64,000 nucleotides of DNA from Photorhabdus khanii NC19 (lineage in GTDB: Bacteria; Pseudomonadota; Gammaproteobacteria; Enterobacterales; Enterobacteriaceae): assembly GCF_000517265.1 (NCBI RefSeq), contig NZ_AYSJ01000014.1, positions 608,740 to 672,739 of the forward strand, in the 5' to 3' direction. Both the position numbers and the translations under genes were made by a program. Numbering within the stretch: position 1 is the stretch's first letter; the number at the start of each line of letters is the position of its first letter. Under the pieces are notes generated by a model that was given only the letters and a program-made list of their open reading frames with translations, was not told the DNA's origin and did no database searches. Of the stretch, positions 31,169 through 41,790 are shown in pieces.

Positions 31169-31983
31169 TGGGCCTTCTCCGCCGCCTGTCGTAGTTGTTT
31201 CATCACTGTAGGGGTTTCGAGGCCAAAACCAAGCAGGCCCATATCGTCGGCAATTAAAATCTGTTGTTTCTGACCTGCCGGGGTATGTTTCAAGCCCGGT
31301 AATTGCCAGATTTTATCCAAGCCGCCCATTGATTTAATGCCATCCTCAGTCACCAGTAATAAATCTGGTGCACTGGCAATAACGCCCTCCTGCGAAAGAG
31401 GACGATAATTGTTAAAACCTTGCATTGCATTAGTTGCGCCAATAGCACGAATCATTTTGTCGGCTGCGGTTTTTTGCCCGGCAGCCATTGGCATGATACC
31501 CCCGTGGCTCATCACAAACAGAATACGGGTTGGTAATGGGGTTGTTGGAATGCCTGCCAGTTTTTTCTGATATTGCTTAATCAGCTGTTCACCGCGTTCA
31601 GCTTGATTGACCGCCTTGGCGACGGTCTTGATTTTCTCAGGAACGGCTTCTAACGATGCTTTTCCGGTTATCTGAATAACGTTTACACCAGAATCCTGGA
31701 GTTGCTTCAGTGCCAGTGAAGGTTTTGCTAGCTCACTGGTCAGAACCAGTGTCGGATGCATAGAGAGAATGCCCTCAGGATTGAGCAATCTCATATAACC
31801 GACGTCGGGTAAGGCAAGCAATTCTGTTGGTTTCTGACTGGTGCTGTCTCTGGCAACAACTTTGTTACCTTCACCAAGTGCAAAAACAATTTCAGATACA
31901 TCGCCACCAATGGTGACGATCCGTTCAGTGGAAAAAGCACTGAACGATACCGCAAGGGCGAATGTCAGAAGCCATTTTTTCAT
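31165..31983 (-). CDS. hmuT: periplasmic haem-binding protein HmuT
   Basis: Substrate-binding protein (272 aa) with signal peptide [18 protein letters not shown] and two lobes joined by a long helix. Tyr in [14 protein letters not shown] corresponds to the usual haem-iron ligand of HmuT/ShuT, and the [18 protein letters not shown] start is typical. It delivers haem from the outer-membrane receptor to HmuUV. It overlaps hmuS (ATGA) and hmuU (ATGA). Confidence 0.92.
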   Translation of the reverse strand: MKKWLLTFALAVSFSAFSTERIVTIGGDVSEIVFALGEGNKVVARDSTSQKPTELLALPDVGYMRLLNPEGILSMHPTLVLTSELAKPSLALKQLQDSGVNVIQITGKASLEAVPEKIKTVAKAVNQAERGEQLIKQYQKKLAGIPTTPLPTRILFVMSHGGIMPMAAGQKTAADKMIRAIGATNAMQGFNNYRPLSQEGVIASAPDLLLVTEDGIKSMGGLDKIWQLPGLKHTPAGQKQQILIADDMGLLGFGLETPTVMKQLRQAAEKAQ

Positions 31984-33053
31984 GCTATACGCTCTTCCTG
32001 TGCTGGTTGCAGTTTTGGCAGCGCTGCTACTTGCTCACGCCACTGAGTTTGTTCAGGAGTGCCTTCTGTACGCTGACCAAACAGTTGAGCGATCTGATTG
32101 CCATTAGCATCAAATAACTCAAGACTGGTGACGAAACCATCAGCCGTTGGTTTACGGGTTACCCAGCTTTCAGCGATAGCACTCTCTATTAAATGTAGTG
32201 TGAAATTACGATTAAAGATATTAATCCATTTCTGATCTGAGTTTTCTTCCTGATATGGCATCAGGCGTTCCAGCTTGCCGGTGAAAATTTGTACGCAACC
32301 ATGGTTGCTGACAAAAATCATGATTTCATTCTGATCGCTATAAGCGGTATTAATAAGCTCATTCAGGGCAGAATTTTCCACTCTGTAAGCCAGATCATCC
32401 GGTACCGCGTCGAAAATTTGCTGACGGCTCAGGTTATGACGTTTGAGCATAATAAAGAATTGATGAACGTCAGTCATTGCCCGCCATTCTTTATCAAGCT
32501 GTGCTTTCAGTTCATGGGTTATGGTTGAGTGATTGGTTTTTTCTACAGGAGTGATAACCAGTGCTGGGTTTTCTTCTGTCTGATATTTTTCGATCAGTGC
32601 TTCCCAGGCTACCATATTGGTATTATCTGTTGCATAAATTTTATGCAATGCATCACCCTGTCGATCAAAAAATTGAATGCTGTGGCGCATACCCTTTTTG
32701 GCTGGCTCGACCAGATAGAACACACTACTCCAGTGATCAAAGAATATCCGCAAATCGAGTTCACGAGGATTCAGGATCAATCCTGCATGGCTGCTGAAAC
32801 GTGTATTTTCATACCGGCCAATTTGTTCATGGACTGCAAAATCATTGCGGGTAATCGCTTTAGTTTCACCCACAACAGCCAGTTCTTCCAGTAAAGTTGG
32901 TGCGTCAATGTCAAGGCGTTTGGCATCTATCCCAACGCGGCTGTGCAGTAACTCACCTTCACTGACATTCAGATAAGCAGCCAGATCGCGGGCATATTTG
33001 GCTTTATTATCAGTTTTGGCTTGCAGGTAACGTTCATAAAGTGATGAATTCAC
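31980..33053 (-). CDS. hmuS: haem-degrading/handling protein HmuS
   Basis: Cytoplasmic HemS/ChuS family protein (357 aa) built of two similar halves (about 30-180 and 200-345) that binds imported haem and releases iron or passes haem on. [16 protein letters not shown] (His expected as iron ligand), the [11 protein letters not shown] segment and the second-half [21 protein letters not shown] segment are characteristic. It starts with GTG 33053 behind AAGGAG; no better ATG exists. It lies 32 bases after hmuR. Confidence 0.92.
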   Translation of the reverse strand: MNSSLYERYLQAKTDNKAKYARDLAAYLNVSEGELLHSRVGIDAKRLDIDAPTLLEELAVVGETKAITRNDFAVHEQIGRYENTRFSSHAGLILNPRELDLRIFFDHWSSVFYLVEPAKKGMRHSIQFFDRQGDALHKIYATDNTNMVAWEALIEKYQTEENPALVITPVEKTNHSTITHELKAQLDKEWRAMTDVHQFFIMLKRHNLSRQQIFDAVPDDLAYRVENSALNELINTAYSDQNEIMIFVSNHGCVQIFTGKLERLMPYQEENSDQKWINIFNRNFTLHLIESAIAESWVTRKPTADGFVTSLELFDANGNQIAQLFGQRTEGTPEQTQWREQVAALPKLQPAQEERIA

Positions 33054-33085
33054 AACTTAACTCCTTGAAAATACATTATATTTAA

Positions 33086-35113
33086 TTACCACTGGTAGCT
33101 CACCAATAGTTTGGCATTGCGGCCATCCTGCGGTGTTCCCTGTGGTGAGTAGTATTCTTTATCAAAGGCATTGCCCAAAACTGCGGTAGTGGTCACACCT
33201 TTTAACATCCCTTCACCCTGATAGCTAATGTAGAAGTCATTAATGCCATAGCCAGCTTGTTGCTTATATTGCCCTTTAAAATCAGTATGCTTGGTAAATT
33301 GACCTATCCAGCCAACAGAAAAACCGGTTTGTGCAACAGGGATATCCAGTGTGCTGGTGATAGTATCTGGGCTGAGGTTGTTGAGAGATTCACCGCTCTT
33401 TTCGTCCTTGCCCTCAGTACGGTTATAAGCCAACTCCCAGGAAAACAGATTGGATTCATAGTTCATAGAAACATCCCAACCCCAGATCTTGGCTCTGGGT
33501 ACATTAACAGATGTTGTATTTTTGTATAATGTACGACCATATTTCTGATAAGGGTTAATGACATCTGACTTAATATAGTCTTTGGCTTTGGTATCAAAAT
33601 AGCTGGCTTTGAATTTTAGTTCATCATTGTCTGCCAGCAGGTTATCGAAACGTAATCCAAAACCAGATTCCCATGTTTCGTTGCTTTCTGGGCGGAGATT
33701 TGGATTAGAAATCCAGAAGTTTCCAGGATAGTGCATAGAATCGTTATACATTTCACCCATCGTCGGTGCACGGAAAGCCTGAGAATAAGAGGTAAACAGC
33801 ATTGACCAGTCAGTTGGTGTGATGCTGATAGCCCCTTTGGAAGACCATTTATCAGCGCTGACATCCTTATATTTAGAATTTGTTCCTTTATAGTTGTTAT
33901 AGCGAGTACCGGCGATAATAGATATTGGCAAATCGCGCAGGGTTATTTCATCCTGCACCCAACCGGAAGAAAAGCGGATATCGGCATCGGGGAAGCTATC
34001 AGTGTTACCGCCTGGGGTTTGTTTCTGTTGGTAGGTTTCACCACCGTAGGTAAGTTGGTGTGCCAATGGGCTGTCTGTCCACAGGCGGGAGCGGTTTTCC
34101 AGTTTTACACCATAGGTTTTCTGCTTGCGGCCTTCGAACCCCTTTTCTTGAGTGCGGGCATCGATAGTCACATCCGAATAATAAAGGTCAGCCCTGGCAT
34201 TTAACCAATCATATTCTGTCGGATTTAGCTGGTAGCTGAGTTGGGCATCACGCTGAGTTGTCGTCCGATCAGTCCACGAGTTAGATTTTTCATTTTTCCC
34301 GATGAGTGTTTGTGGATTCTTAGGTTGATTAGCTTCATTACGGTAATAACGTAACTGACTGCTTAAAGATTGATTCTCATCCACTTTCCAACTGCCTTTT
34401 GCTATCAGGTTACTGATAAATTCATCATTATCAGCCGTCAAACCACCACCATGGCGGATATTACCTGCATCACGAGTACTGAAAGCAAACAAACCGTCCA
34501 GAGAATCTGTTTTCCCGAAAGTTGCACCACCAAACCCCATACTATGGTCACCGGTTGCACCACGGGCGAAAACGCGAAATCCGTGATTTTGACCTGCTTG
34601 CAGCAGATCTGTGGCATCAACAGTCTGATAAGCAACAACACCACCTAAAGCACCACTGCCGTAGAGCAGGGCAGAGGGACCACGCACAACTTCGACTTGT
34701 TTAATTAATGCCGGATCCAGAAATGTACCATTAATATGACCGGTATCGGTGCCCTGCCGAATACCGTCAATTAATGTCAAAACACCTTTTGGCCCATAAC
34801 CCCGCAGACTGATATCTTGCCCATTAGCACGATTTGTACCAGCTATATTAATACCGGGTATTTTTCTGATGAGATCCCCGGCATTGTTTGCTGTTTGACT
34901 TTGTGGTGATTTGTTATTTATCACTGTCACCATCATGGGTGCTTCGAAATTATCCCTTGCATTACCTGTTGCATAAACAGTTACCACATCACGGGATGAT
35001 TTATCATTATCCGAATCGGACGATTTTGTTGCTGCATATGCGGTTGAAAAGCTACTGATAATCGCTAGGCTTAATACTGATAGCTTGAGTGTTGATCTTG
35101 CAGATTGAGACAT
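33086..35113 (-). CDS. hmuR: TonB-dependent haem receptor HmuR
   Basis: Outer-membrane receptor of 675 aa, close to Yersinia HmuR. It has a signal peptide (ending near TAYAA), a TonB-box region (SRDVVTVYAT), a plug domain (about 50-170, GPSALLYGSGALGGVVAY) and a 22-strand barrel including the FRAPTMGEMYNDSMHYPG haem-receptor segment (FRAP/NPNL motifs). The C terminus ends in Trp (LLVSYQW), the usual barrel-insertion signal. ATG 35113 has GGAG nine bases upstream; the ATG at 35128 overlaps that site. Expression should follow the Fur box before hemP. Confidence 0.95.
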   Translation of the reverse strand: MSQSARSTLKLSVLSLAIISSFSTAYAATKSSDSDNDKSSRDVVTVYATGNARDNFEAPMMVTVINNKSPQSQTANNAGDLIRKIPGINIAGTNRANGQDISLRGYGPKGVLTLIDGIRQGTDTGHINGTFLDPALIKQVEVVRGPSALLYGSGALGGVVAYQTVDATDLLQAGQNHGFRVFARGATGDHSMGFGGATFGKTDSLDGLFAFSTRDAGNIRHGGGLTADNDEFISNLIAKGSWKVDENQSLSSQLRYYRNEANQPKNPQTLIGKNEKSNSWTDRTTTQRDAQLSYQLNPTEYDWLNARADLYYSDVTIDARTQEKGFEGRKQKTYGVKLENRSRLWTDSPLAHQLTYGGETYQQKQTPGGNTDSFPDADIRFSSGWVQDEITLRDLPISIIAGTRYNNYKGTNSKYKDVSADKWSSKGAISITPTDWSMLFTSYSQAFRAPTMGEMYNDSMHYPGNFWISNPNLRPESNETWESGFGLRFDNLLADNDELKFKASYFDTKAKDYIKSDVINPYQKYGRTLYKNTTSVNVPRAKIWGWDVSMNYESNLFSWELAYNRTEGKDEKSGESLNNLSPDTITSTLDIPVAQTGFSVGWIGQFTKHTDFKGQYKQQAGYGINDFYISYQGEGMLKGVTTTAVLGNAFDKEYYSPQGTPQDGRNAKLLVSYQW

Positions 35114-35202
35114 CAGACGAATCTCCATAAGAATATTTTATGATTTATGGATATAGCTGGCTGCCCCGATACGTGATCTGGGTGGCTGGCTGAGTTATTT
35201 TT

Positions 35203-35400
35203 TTATTTAGTTAGTATCAGCTTTCCGGCTTTAGTTTGGCGCAATTGGTAGAATTCCCCTTGGTGGCGAATTCGGGTAATTCCTGACTCACCTAACAGTT
35301 GTTTACTGTCAACGTAACTAATTTGCATGATTTCAGCAGGATGAGTGTTGCACCATTCTTTAAGTGCAGTATAGGAATGTTGGTGACATACTTTAGTCAT
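35203..35400 (-). CDS. hemP: hemin uptake protein HemP
   Basis: Small HemP/HmuP-family protein (65 aa) at the head of the haem locus. The conserved C-terminal core is LLGESGITRIRHQGEFYQLRQTKAGKLILTK, viewed in parts: a GLIxIxHxGxxYxLRxTxxGKLILTK-type pattern. In other bacteria HmuP activates haem-receptor expression. ATG 35400 with AGTGGA upstream is preferred to an in-frame TTG at 35415. The Fur box at 35430-35448 lies 30 bases upstream. Confidence 0.88.
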   Translation of the reverse strand: MTKVCHQHSYTALKEWCNTHPAEIMQISYVDSKQLLGESGITRIRHQGEFYQLRQTKAGKLILTK

Positions 35401-35429
35401 AAATCCACTTAGCAAATGCTAACTATTAT

Positions 35430-35448
35430 TATAGTGAGAATCATTATC
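35430..35448. promoter_or_regulatory. Fur box controlling hemP-hmuRSTUV
   Basis: TATAGTGAGAATCATTATC matches the 19-base Fur consensus GATAATGATAATCATTATC at 16 of 19 positions and lies just upstream of hemP on the minus strand. Iron-loaded Fur is expected to repress the haem operon here. Confidence 0.85.
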
Positions 35449-35567
35449 GTTATATGGAGAGGTGACTTCAAGCAATATTTTTGATGCTCAGAACAACATA
35501 TTAACGAGGTTTATTAATCTGCGATAAGTTAGCCTTCCGTGAATAAAAGGCTAACTCAGACAAGGGT

Positions 35568-36614
35568 TCAGAAGCGGTAATTGACTGCTTCAGCAAGAAT
35601 TTCAAGAAGTCGTTCTGTATCTTGCCAGCTCAGACAAGGATCTGTAATAGATTGACCGTAATTCAGTGGTTGCCCCCGAATAATTGTCTGGGCACCTTCA
35701 AGTAGAAAACTTTCAGCCATCACACCGACAATAGCCGCAGAACCCTCCTTAATCTGTTGGCCTACCTCTTGCGCGATGTCCAGTTGGCGTTTGTGTATTT
35801 TCTGACAATTAGCGTGACTGAAATCGATAACTAAGTGCTCTGGTAAATCAAATTCACGTAGCTGATCACAAGCTGCGGCAATATCTCCGGCACTGTAATT
35901 AGGCTGTTTACCACCACGCATAATAATGTGGCCGTATGGGTTGCCTTCGGTTTGATAGATGGTCATTTGACCATGCTTATCCGGTGATAGATATGTGTGA
36001 CAGACACTGGATGCGCGGATAGCGTCTATAGCGATACGGATATTGCCATCAGTGCCGTTTTTAAAGCCAATTGGGCAGGAGAGGGCTGATGCCATTTCCC
36101 GGTGAATCTGGCTTTCTGTTGTTCTGGCTCCGATAGCCCCCCAGCTAATGAGATCAGCAATATACTGGCCGGTCACCATATCCAGAAACTCAGTAGCTGT
36201 GGGTAAACCCAGCTCATTGACATCAACCAGTAATTTACGCGCCAAAGTAATACCACGATTAACTTGGCAAGAGCCGTCAAGATCCGGATCTGAAATTAAA
36301 CCTTTCCAGCCTACGACTGTGCGCGGTTTTTCAAAGTAGGTACGCATAACAATTTCCAGTCTGTGCTGGTATTTTTCACGTAATGTGTTCAGTCGCTGAG
36401 CATAATCTAAAGCAGCATCAATATCATGAATAGAACAAGGACCGACGATAACCATCAGTCGTGGGTCATTCCCCGATAGAATATCTGCAATACATTTTCG
36501 TGACGTTGTCACACTGTTGGCGATTTTTTCAGACACAGGATATTGAATTGCAAGAGCCTGAGGTGTGACCAAACTATCGACGCGGTGAGTCCTTAAACCA
36601 TCTGTTTTATACAT
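35568..36614 (-). CDS. aroH: 3-deoxy-7-phosphoheptulonate synthase, Trp-type AroH
   Basis: Class I DAHP synthase (348 aa) that joins phosphoenolpyruvate and erythrose 4-phosphate, the first step of aromatic synthesis. Core motifs are VGPCSIHD, RTYFEKPRTVVGWKGL and FKNGTDG. Over the whole length it resembles remembered E. coli AroH (identical 348 residues, same ATEFLDMVTGQ and GARTTESQIHREMASALSCP segments), so the tryptophan-sensitive isozyme is chosen over AroF/AroG. ATG 36614 is used; an upstream TTG (36626) would add four residues. Position next to ppsR and hemP also matches E. coli. Confidence 0.93.
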   Translation of the reverse strand: MYKTDGLRTHRVDSLVTPQALAIQYPVSEKIANSVTTSRKCIADILSGNDPRLMVIVGPCSIHDIDAALDYAQRLNTLREKYQHRLEIVMRTYFEKPRTVVGWKGLISDPDLDGSCQVNRGITLARKLLVDVNELGLPTATEFLDMVTGQYIADLISWGAIGARTTESQIHREMASALSCPIGFKNGTDGNIRIAIDAIRASSVCHTYLSPDKHGQMTIYQTEGNPYGHIIMRGGKQPNYSAGDIAAACDQLREFDLPEHLVIDFSHANCQKIHKRQLDIAQEVGQQIKEGSAAIVGVMAESFLLEGAQTIIRGQPLNYGQSITDPCLSWQDTERLLEILAEAVNYRF

Positions 36615-36755
36615 ATATTTTCTCAAAGTTCGTTTTGCACTAGCGGGTATACCTGTGGGTAATTGAAATTACAATAAACGAAAATGACTAAATTAAACAA
36701 ACAATATAGTTAGCTACATCATAAATTTTTTTCAATTATTCATATTGATATATTT

Positions 36756-37631
36756 CTAAAACATACGGCGGTTCAGCTTCATCGTATCGATTATTTTGGT
36801 CGAGATTTCTTCAACAGAATAATTGGTGGTATTAAGATAATTAATCTTATTCTTACGGAATAAAGCTTCAACTTCGGAAATTTCTATTCTGCATTGCCTC
36901 AATGATGCATAACGGCTATTTTCTCGGCGTTCTTCTCTAATAGCGGCCAGCCGTTCCGGGCTTATAGTTAAACCGAATAACTTATGCTGAAATTGTTTTA
37001 ATGTCGCAGGTAATTGTAAATTATCCATATCATCCGCGGTGAAAGGATAATTTGCAGCCTGAATACCAAACTGCATGGCTAAATAGAGACTGGTAGGCGT
37101 TTTTCCGCAGCGGGATACGCCCAGTAGAATAACCTGCGCTTGGTCAAGGTTGCGTAAAGAGATACCATCATCGTGCGCTAGGGCATAATCAATCGCTGCT
37201 ATACGTGCATCATATTGACTGAGGTTCTTTGCAGTCAGACCGTGAGTACGGTTAAGTTCAGGTTTGGGTTCCAGTCCGGTCTCTTTCTGTAATGGGGCTA
37301 CTAGTGTTTGGACAATGTCCTGACAGAAACCTTCACTGCTGGTGATAATATTTTTCACTCCAGAAGAGATAATGGAATAGAAAACTAAAGGTCTTATACT
37401 CGTATCTTGATATATTTGATTTATTTGTTGCTTTATTTCTTTTGCACGGGTTTCATTGGCAACAAAAGGGAGGGTATATGAGGTTACTTTGATGGGAAAT
37501 TGTGATAATACCGCATGTCCTAATACTTCTGCGGTAATTGCTGTTCCATCAGAAATAAAGAAAACGGTGCGTTCAACACTATTCTCAACACTATTACTTC
37601 CTGCTGATATTTCTAATTTGGATTTTGTCAT
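36756..37631 (-). CDS. ppsR: PEP synthetase regulatory kinase/phosphorylase PpsR
   Basis: Bifunctional serine/threonine kinase and pyrophosphorylase (291 aa, DUF299/PSRP) that inactivates PpsA by ADP-dependent phosphorylation of a Thr next to its catalytic His and reactivates it with phosphate. [13 protein letters not shown] starts the domain, and the P-loop [15 protein letters not shown] is in the middle (about 170-184). It is divergent from ppsA across a 217-base region with a Cra site, the arrangement found in E. coli. About 14 extra N-terminal residues precede the family core. Confidence 0.93.
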   Translation of the reverse strand: MTKSKLEISAGSNSVENSVERTVFFISDGTAITAEVLGHAVLSQFPIKVTSYTLPFVANETRAKEIKQQINQIYQDTSIRPLVFYSIISSGVKNIITSSEGFCQDIVQTLVAPLQKETGLEPKPELNRTHGLTAKNLSQYDARIAAIDYALAHDDGISLRNLDQAQVILLGVSRCGKTPTSLYLAMQFGIQAANYPFTADDMDNLQLPATLKQFQHKLFGLTISPERLAAIREERRENSRYASLRQCRIEISEVEALFRKNKINYLNTTNYSVEEISTKIIDTMKLNRRMF

Positions 37632-37731
37632 GATATTTATAGCAGCCTTCTATTTTTCCAGTTGTTTAGTTAAATGCGACCGGGCATCAATTTTCTGCAA
37701 AGTATACCTGAGAAAAAAATAATGTGTTGGG

Positions 37732-37745
37732 TTGATCGATTCACC
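37732..37745 (-). promoter_or_regulatory. Cra (FruR) operator upstream of ppsA
   Basis: The minus-strand sequence GGTGAATCGATCAA fits the Cra consensus RSTGAAWCSNTHHW at every position, about 105 bases before the ppsA start. In E. coli Cra activates ppsA from such a site; it may also affect ppsR on the other side. Confidence 0.75.
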
Positions 37746-37848
37746 TTTCTATGTGTGCCAAAACATTGTGTTAGTCTATTTATGACTGCTAAAAATGCAG
37801 TGCCAATTTTCCGACTTGTACCTCACGAATGTTAAAAGGATTGTTTTA

Positions 37849-40227
37849 ATGCCCAACAATAACCTCCCCCCGTGTAATGTGCTTTGGTATAACCAATTAG
37901 GTATGCATGATGTTGACCGGGTTGGTGGTAAAAACGCCTCCCTGGGAGAAATGATCACTAACCTGTCAGAATTGGGAGTTTCTGTCCCGAATGGTTTTGC
38001 GACCACCGCACAGGCATTTAATGATTTCCTGGAGCAAAGTGGTGTCAATCAGCGGATTTATAGTTTGCTGGATGAAACTGATGTTGATGATGTGAATCAA
38101 CTGGCCAAAGCGGGCGCACAAATTCGTCAATGGGTGATTGATACGCCATTGACGCCGCAATTGGAAAAAGATATTCAGGATGCTTATCAACAGTTATCTG
38201 AAGGGCAGCCGGAAGCCTCTTTTGCTGTACGTTCTTCAGCAACGGCTGAAGATATGCCGGATGCTTCTTTTGCCGGGCAGCAGGAAACTTTTCTGAACGT
38301 ACAAGGCATTGATGCGGTGATGATTGCCATTAAACATGTGTTTGCTTCACTGTTTAATGACCGGGCTATTTCTTATCGTGTCCATCAGGGATATGACCAT
38401 CGGGGGGTTGCGCTGTCAGCGGGTGTACAGCGTATGGTGCGTTCTGATCTCGCCTCTTCCGGTGTGATGTTCACTATTGATACTGAATCAGGATTTGATC
38501 AGGTTGTCTTTATTACTTCTGCTTACGGCTTGGGTGAGATGGTTGTTCAGGGGGCGGTGAACCCGGATGAATTCTATGTTCATAAGCCAACGTTGAATAA
38601 GGGTAAACCCGCCATTGTTCGCCGCAATCTGGGTTCTAAAAAACTGCATATGATCTACGCTGATAATAAAGAGCATGATAAGCAGGTACGTATCGAAGAT
38701 GTGCCGGAAGCACAACGCAATCGTTTTTCTTTAGTTGATGAAGAAGTTGAAGCATTAGCTCGTCAGGCGTTGTTGATTGAAAAACATTATGGCCGGCCGA
38801 TGGATATTGAGTGGGCCAAAGATGGTCATAATGGCAAGTTATATATTGTTCAGGCACGTCCTGAAACTGTCCGCTCAAACCAACAGGTTATGGAACGCTA
38901 CCAACTGAATGAACAAGGTCAGGTATTGGTGGAAGGGCGCGCCATTGGTCATCGTATTGGTGCGGGTACAGTAAAAGTTATTCATAACTTAAATGAAATG
39001 GATCGTATCCAGCCGGGTGATGTTCTGGTCACTGATATGACCGACCCTGATTGGGAGCCGATTATGAAAAAGGCGGCTGCGATCGTGACTAATCGTGGTG
39101 GCCGGACTTGTCATGCAGCGATTATTGCCCGTGAATTGGGCATTCCTGCGGTTGTTGGATGTGGTGATGCAACGGAACGCCTGAAAGAAAATCAACAAGT
39201 GACGGTTTCTTGTGCGGAAGGCGATACGGGTTTTGTTTATCAAAATCAACTGGATTTCGTTGTACAAAGTTCTCAGGTCGATCAATTACCCGAGCTTGAT
39301 GTAAAAATTATGCTCAATGTGGGTAATCCTGACCGCGCATTTGATTTTGCCTGTTTGCCAAACGAAGGTGTTGGTCTTGCCCGTTTAGAATTTATTATTA
39401 ACCGAATGATTGGTGTACATCCTCGCGCATTACTGGAATTTGATCAACAAACGCCGGAATTGCAGCAAGAGATAAAATCTCTGATGGCGGGTTATGACAA
39501 TCCGGTTGAATTCTATGTTGGACGCTTGACTGAAGGGATTGCAACGCTGGCGGCTGCATTCTGGCCAAAGCGGGTTATTGTTCGTCTGTCTGACTTTAAA
39601 TCCAACGAATATGCCAATCTGGTGGGTGGTGACATTTACGAACCTGATGAAGAGAACCCGATGTTGGGTTTCCGTGGTGCGGGGCGTTATGTCTCTGACA
39701 GTTTCCGCGGTTGTTTTGCATTGGAGTGTGAAGCGGTTAAGCGTGTACGTAATGATATGGGGCTGACCAACGTCGAAATTATGATCCCCTTTGTGCGTAC
39801 TGTCGCTCAGGCTGAAGCGGTTATTGCTGAACTGGCGTCGCAAGGGTTGAAGCGTGGTGAGAACGGATTGAAAGTCATTATGATGTGTGAGATTCCGTCC
39901 AACGCAATTCTGGCGGAACAGTTCCTTGAACACTTTGATGGCTTCTCTATTGGTTCTAATGATATGACTCAACTTACTCTTGGTTTGGACCGGGATTCCG
40001 GCGTGGTGTCTGAGTTATTTGATGAACGCAATGATGCGGTTAAAGCTATGCTTTCATTAGCTATTCAGGCGGCCAAGCGTCAAAACAAATATGTGGGAAT
40101 TTGTGGGCAGGGGCCTTCAGACCATCAGGATTTTGCTTATTGGTTGATGGAGGAGGGAATTGATAGTCTGTCATTAAACCCAGATACCGTGGTAAAAACT
40201 TGGTTAGGATTAGCGAAAGAAAGTTAA
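37849..40227 (+). CDS. ppsA: phosphoenolpyruvate synthase PpsA
   Basis: Gluconeogenic enzyme of 792 aa (E. coli length) converting pyruvate + ATP to PEP + AMP + phosphate. The N-terminal ATP-grasp/PPDK domain (about 15-340) is followed by the swivelling phosphohistidine domain with [21 protein letters not shown] (phospho-His in TCH; the preceding Thr is the PpsR target). The C-terminal PEP-utilising barrel (about 475-790) ends with [14 protein letters not shown] 37849 follows AAAGGAT; the longer frame from 37795 lacks family support. Candidate Cra activation from 37732-37745. Confidence 0.96.
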   Translation: MPNNNLPPCNVLWYNQLGMHDVDRVGGKNASLGEMITNLSELGVSVPNGFATTAQAFNDFLEQSGVNQRIYSLLDETDVDDVNQLAKAGAQIRQWVIDTPLTPQLEKDIQDAYQQLSEGQPEASFAVRSSATAEDMPDASFAGQQETFLNVQGIDAVMIAIKHVFASLFNDRAISYRVHQGYDHRGVALSAGVQRMVRSDLASSGVMFTIDTESGFDQVVFITSAYGLGEMVVQGAVNPDEFYVHKPTLNKGKPAIVRRNLGSKKLHMIYADNKEHDKQVRIEDVPEAQRNRFSLVDEEVEALARQALLIEKHYGRPMDIEWAKDGHNGKLYIVQARPETVRSNQQVMERYQLNEQGQVLVEGRAIGHRIGAGTVKVIHNLNEMDRIQPGDVLVTDMTDPDWEPIMKKAAAIVTNRGGRTCHAAIIARELGIPAVVGCGDATERLKENQQVTVSCAEGDTGFVYQNQLDFVVQSSQVDQLPELDVKIMLNVGNPDRAFDFACLPNEGVGLARLEFIINRMIGVHPRALLEFDQQTPELQQEIKSLMAGYDNPVEFYVGRLTEGIATLAAAFWPKRVIVRLSDFKSNEYANLVGGDIYEPDEENPMLGFRGAGRYVSDSFRGCFALECEAVKRVRNDMGLTNVEIMIPFVRTVAQAEAVIAELASQGLKRGENGLKVIMMCEIPSNAILAEQFLEHFDGFSIGSNDMTQLTLGLDRDSGVVSELFDERNDAVKAMLSLAIQAAKRQNKYVGICGQGPSDHQDFAYWLMEEGIDSLSLNPDTVVKTWLGLAKES

Positions 40228-40257
40228 TTGAGAATAATACGCAATTGAAATTCAACG

Positions 40258-40284
40258 CCCGTCAGAATAAATGGCGGGTTTTTC
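40258..40284 (+). terminator. terminator after ppsA
   Basis: CCCGTC (40258-40263) pairs with GGCGGG (40273-40278), followed by TTTTT; 30 bases after the ppsA stop. Confidence 0.8.
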
Positions 40285-40335
40285 TAATGAATAAAGCGGC
40301 TGATTACAGCGTCATAGAAAAGTCTAAAAATAGTG

Positions 40336-40443
40336 AAAAAAAAAGCCTACCATGGGCGTGATAGGCAAGGACTACACACAGCAATATACGTACTTCTAAT
40401 AAATAGAACTATCAAAAGGAGAAATAAACGTCTCGTTTACAGC
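40336..40443 (-). ncRNA. rprA: small regulatory RNA RprA
   Basis: The minus strand carries TTGCTGTGTGTAGTC directly before a hairpin GCCTA...TAGGC (40345-40365) and nine T residues. This block is nearly the same as the 3' end of E. coli RprA (TTGCTGTGTGTAGTC, TTGCC..., hairpin, T-run). A 5' hairpin TAAACG-AGA-CGTTTA (about 40424-40439) corresponds to the E. coli 5' stem. Length from the predicted +1 (~40443) is about 108 nt against about 105. The gene lies directly downstream of ydiK, as in E. coli. RprA, with Hfq, activates rpoS translation and represses biofilm genes. The central segment differs from E. coli, so target pairing may have diverged. Confidence 0.88.
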
Positions 40444-40449
40444 CCGCTT

Positions 40450-40492
40450 ATATTAATTTAGTTAAATAGTTTATTCATTAAGAATTGTCCTA
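40450..40492 (-). promoter_or_regulatory. rprA promoter with Rcs box
   Basis: On the minus strand a -10 TAATAT (40455-40450) and weak -35 ATGAAT (40478-40473) are 17 bases apart. Directly upstream of the -35, TAAGAATTGTCCTA (plus strand, 40479-40492) matches the RcsAB box TAAGAATATTCCTA at 12 of 14 positions. A weak -35 abutted by an activator site is the layout of RcsB-activated promoters, and E. coli rprA is RcsB dependent. Confidence 0.7.
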
Positions 40493-40680
40493 ATTTCTGA
40501 ATTATTTATGGTTATAAAAAACCAAATTTAACTAATTTTTAACATAATTTTCACAATAATTAAATCTAGCAAATAAAAGTAAATGAGTATTTCAGATGAA
40601 TGATTAGTTTTTAAAGCTATGCTTTAGCGAAAGAGTTAATCCTCTTTCGCTATGTGTGGCAGGATTAATGATCATACAAA

Positions 40681-41790
40681 TTATTCTGAAAATTTTTTTT
40701 CCAGATATTTTTCAGTTTCTGCTAAATTATTTTCAGGTTCTGGGACTTCGTTCATCCAGGCAATTAATAAACGATAAGCAACGGCTAATACAACCGGCCC
40801 GATAAATAAGCCAATCATGCCAAATGAGAGTATTCCGCCAATAACGCCGGTTAATATCAGCGCCATCGGTAAATCTGCGCCTAAACGGATTAAAAATGGA
40901 CGAAGAAAGCCATCCATTGTTGTCACTATGCAGCTCCAGACCAATAGCACGGTGCCCCAGGTTGTATCACCTGTCCAGTAAAGCCAGGCGACAGCCGGCA
41001 CTAAAATCAACAATGGACCAAGCTGGGCAACGCAACAGACAAACATAAGTACTGTCAGCAACGTAGCATAATGGATCCCTGAAACAGCCAGGCCAAGCCC
41101 ACCGATAATGGCTTGAACCAGCGCAGTAACGACGACGCCGAGCGCGACAGCGCGGATGGATTGTGCTGCCAGCAGGATGGCTGCATCTCCGCGTTTATCT
41201 GCCAGGCGAACGGCAAAATGGCGAATACTCATCGTCACCTGTTCGCCTTTCAGATATAGGAGCACGCTGAATAGCACCATCAAGCCAAGATGGAAAACGA
41301 AGCGTCCGGCATTGGCCGCCTGAGTAAAGAACCAGGTTGCCGCCTCTCCGACATAGGGCTGGACTTTAGCAATCAGCACATTTCCACCATCAGTAATCAG
41401 TGAGTTCCAGCCGCTGTAAAGTTTATCGCCAACCAGTGGAATGCTGTCCAGCCAGGTCATTGCCGGCATTTGAAAATTAGCCGGGGATTTAGCCCACTCG
41501 ATTAATGGCCCGCTGTTTTCCAATAAGCTACTGACCAGTAATGCGATGGGGATCACAAACAACAGAATTAATAATAACGTCATGATGGAAACCGCAATCC
41601 AACGTTTACCCCATAAACTGTTTTGTATTTTTTCCAGTAAAGGCCAGGTAGCGATAACCACCATTCCTGCCCAGACAAAACCAAGGATAAATGGTTTCAT
41701 CACCCAGAAACTGGTCACAATTAAGAGTGAAAGAAAAATTAAAGTAAACAATAGTTTTGGTAGATCATAATACGGTTGAGATTTGTCCAT
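40681..41790 (-). CDS. ydiK: AI-2E/PerM-family membrane protein YdiK
   Basis: Inner-membrane protein (369 aa, about eight helices) of the PerM/AI-2E exporter family. N-terminal helices (LPKLLFTLIFLSLLIVTSFWVMKPF in part), a soluble middle segment, and the C-terminal GADLPMALILTGVIGGILSFGMIGLFIGPVVLA motif (in part) are typical. Family members have been linked to autoinducer-2 export or Na+(Li+)/H+ antiport; the substrate of YdiK is not established. rprA follows downstream in the same direction. Confidence 0.88.
   Translation of the reverse strand: MDKSQPYYDLPKLLFTLIFLSLLIVTSFWVMKPFILGFVWAGMVVIATWPLLEKIQNSLWGKRWIAVSIMTLLLILLFVIPIALLVSSLLENSGPLIEWAKSPANFQMPAMTWLDSIPLVGDKLYSGWNSLITDGGNVLIAKVQPYVGEAATWFFTQAANAGRFVFHLGLMVLFSVLLYLKGEQVTMSIRHFAVRLADKRGDAAILLAAQSIRAVALGVVVTALVQAIIGGLGLAVSGIHYATLLTVLMFVCCVAQLGPLLILVPAVAWLYWTGDTTWGTVLLVWSCIVTTMDGFLRPFLIRLGADLPMALILTGVIGGILSFGMIGLFIGPVVLAVAYRLLIAWMNEVPEPENNLAETEKYLEKKFSE

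Noticed and set aside
35135..35202. GCTGGCT repeats between hemP and hmuR as a terminator or attenuator
   Set aside because: The GCTGGCT copies are direct, not inverted, and only a weak bulged stem can be drawn.
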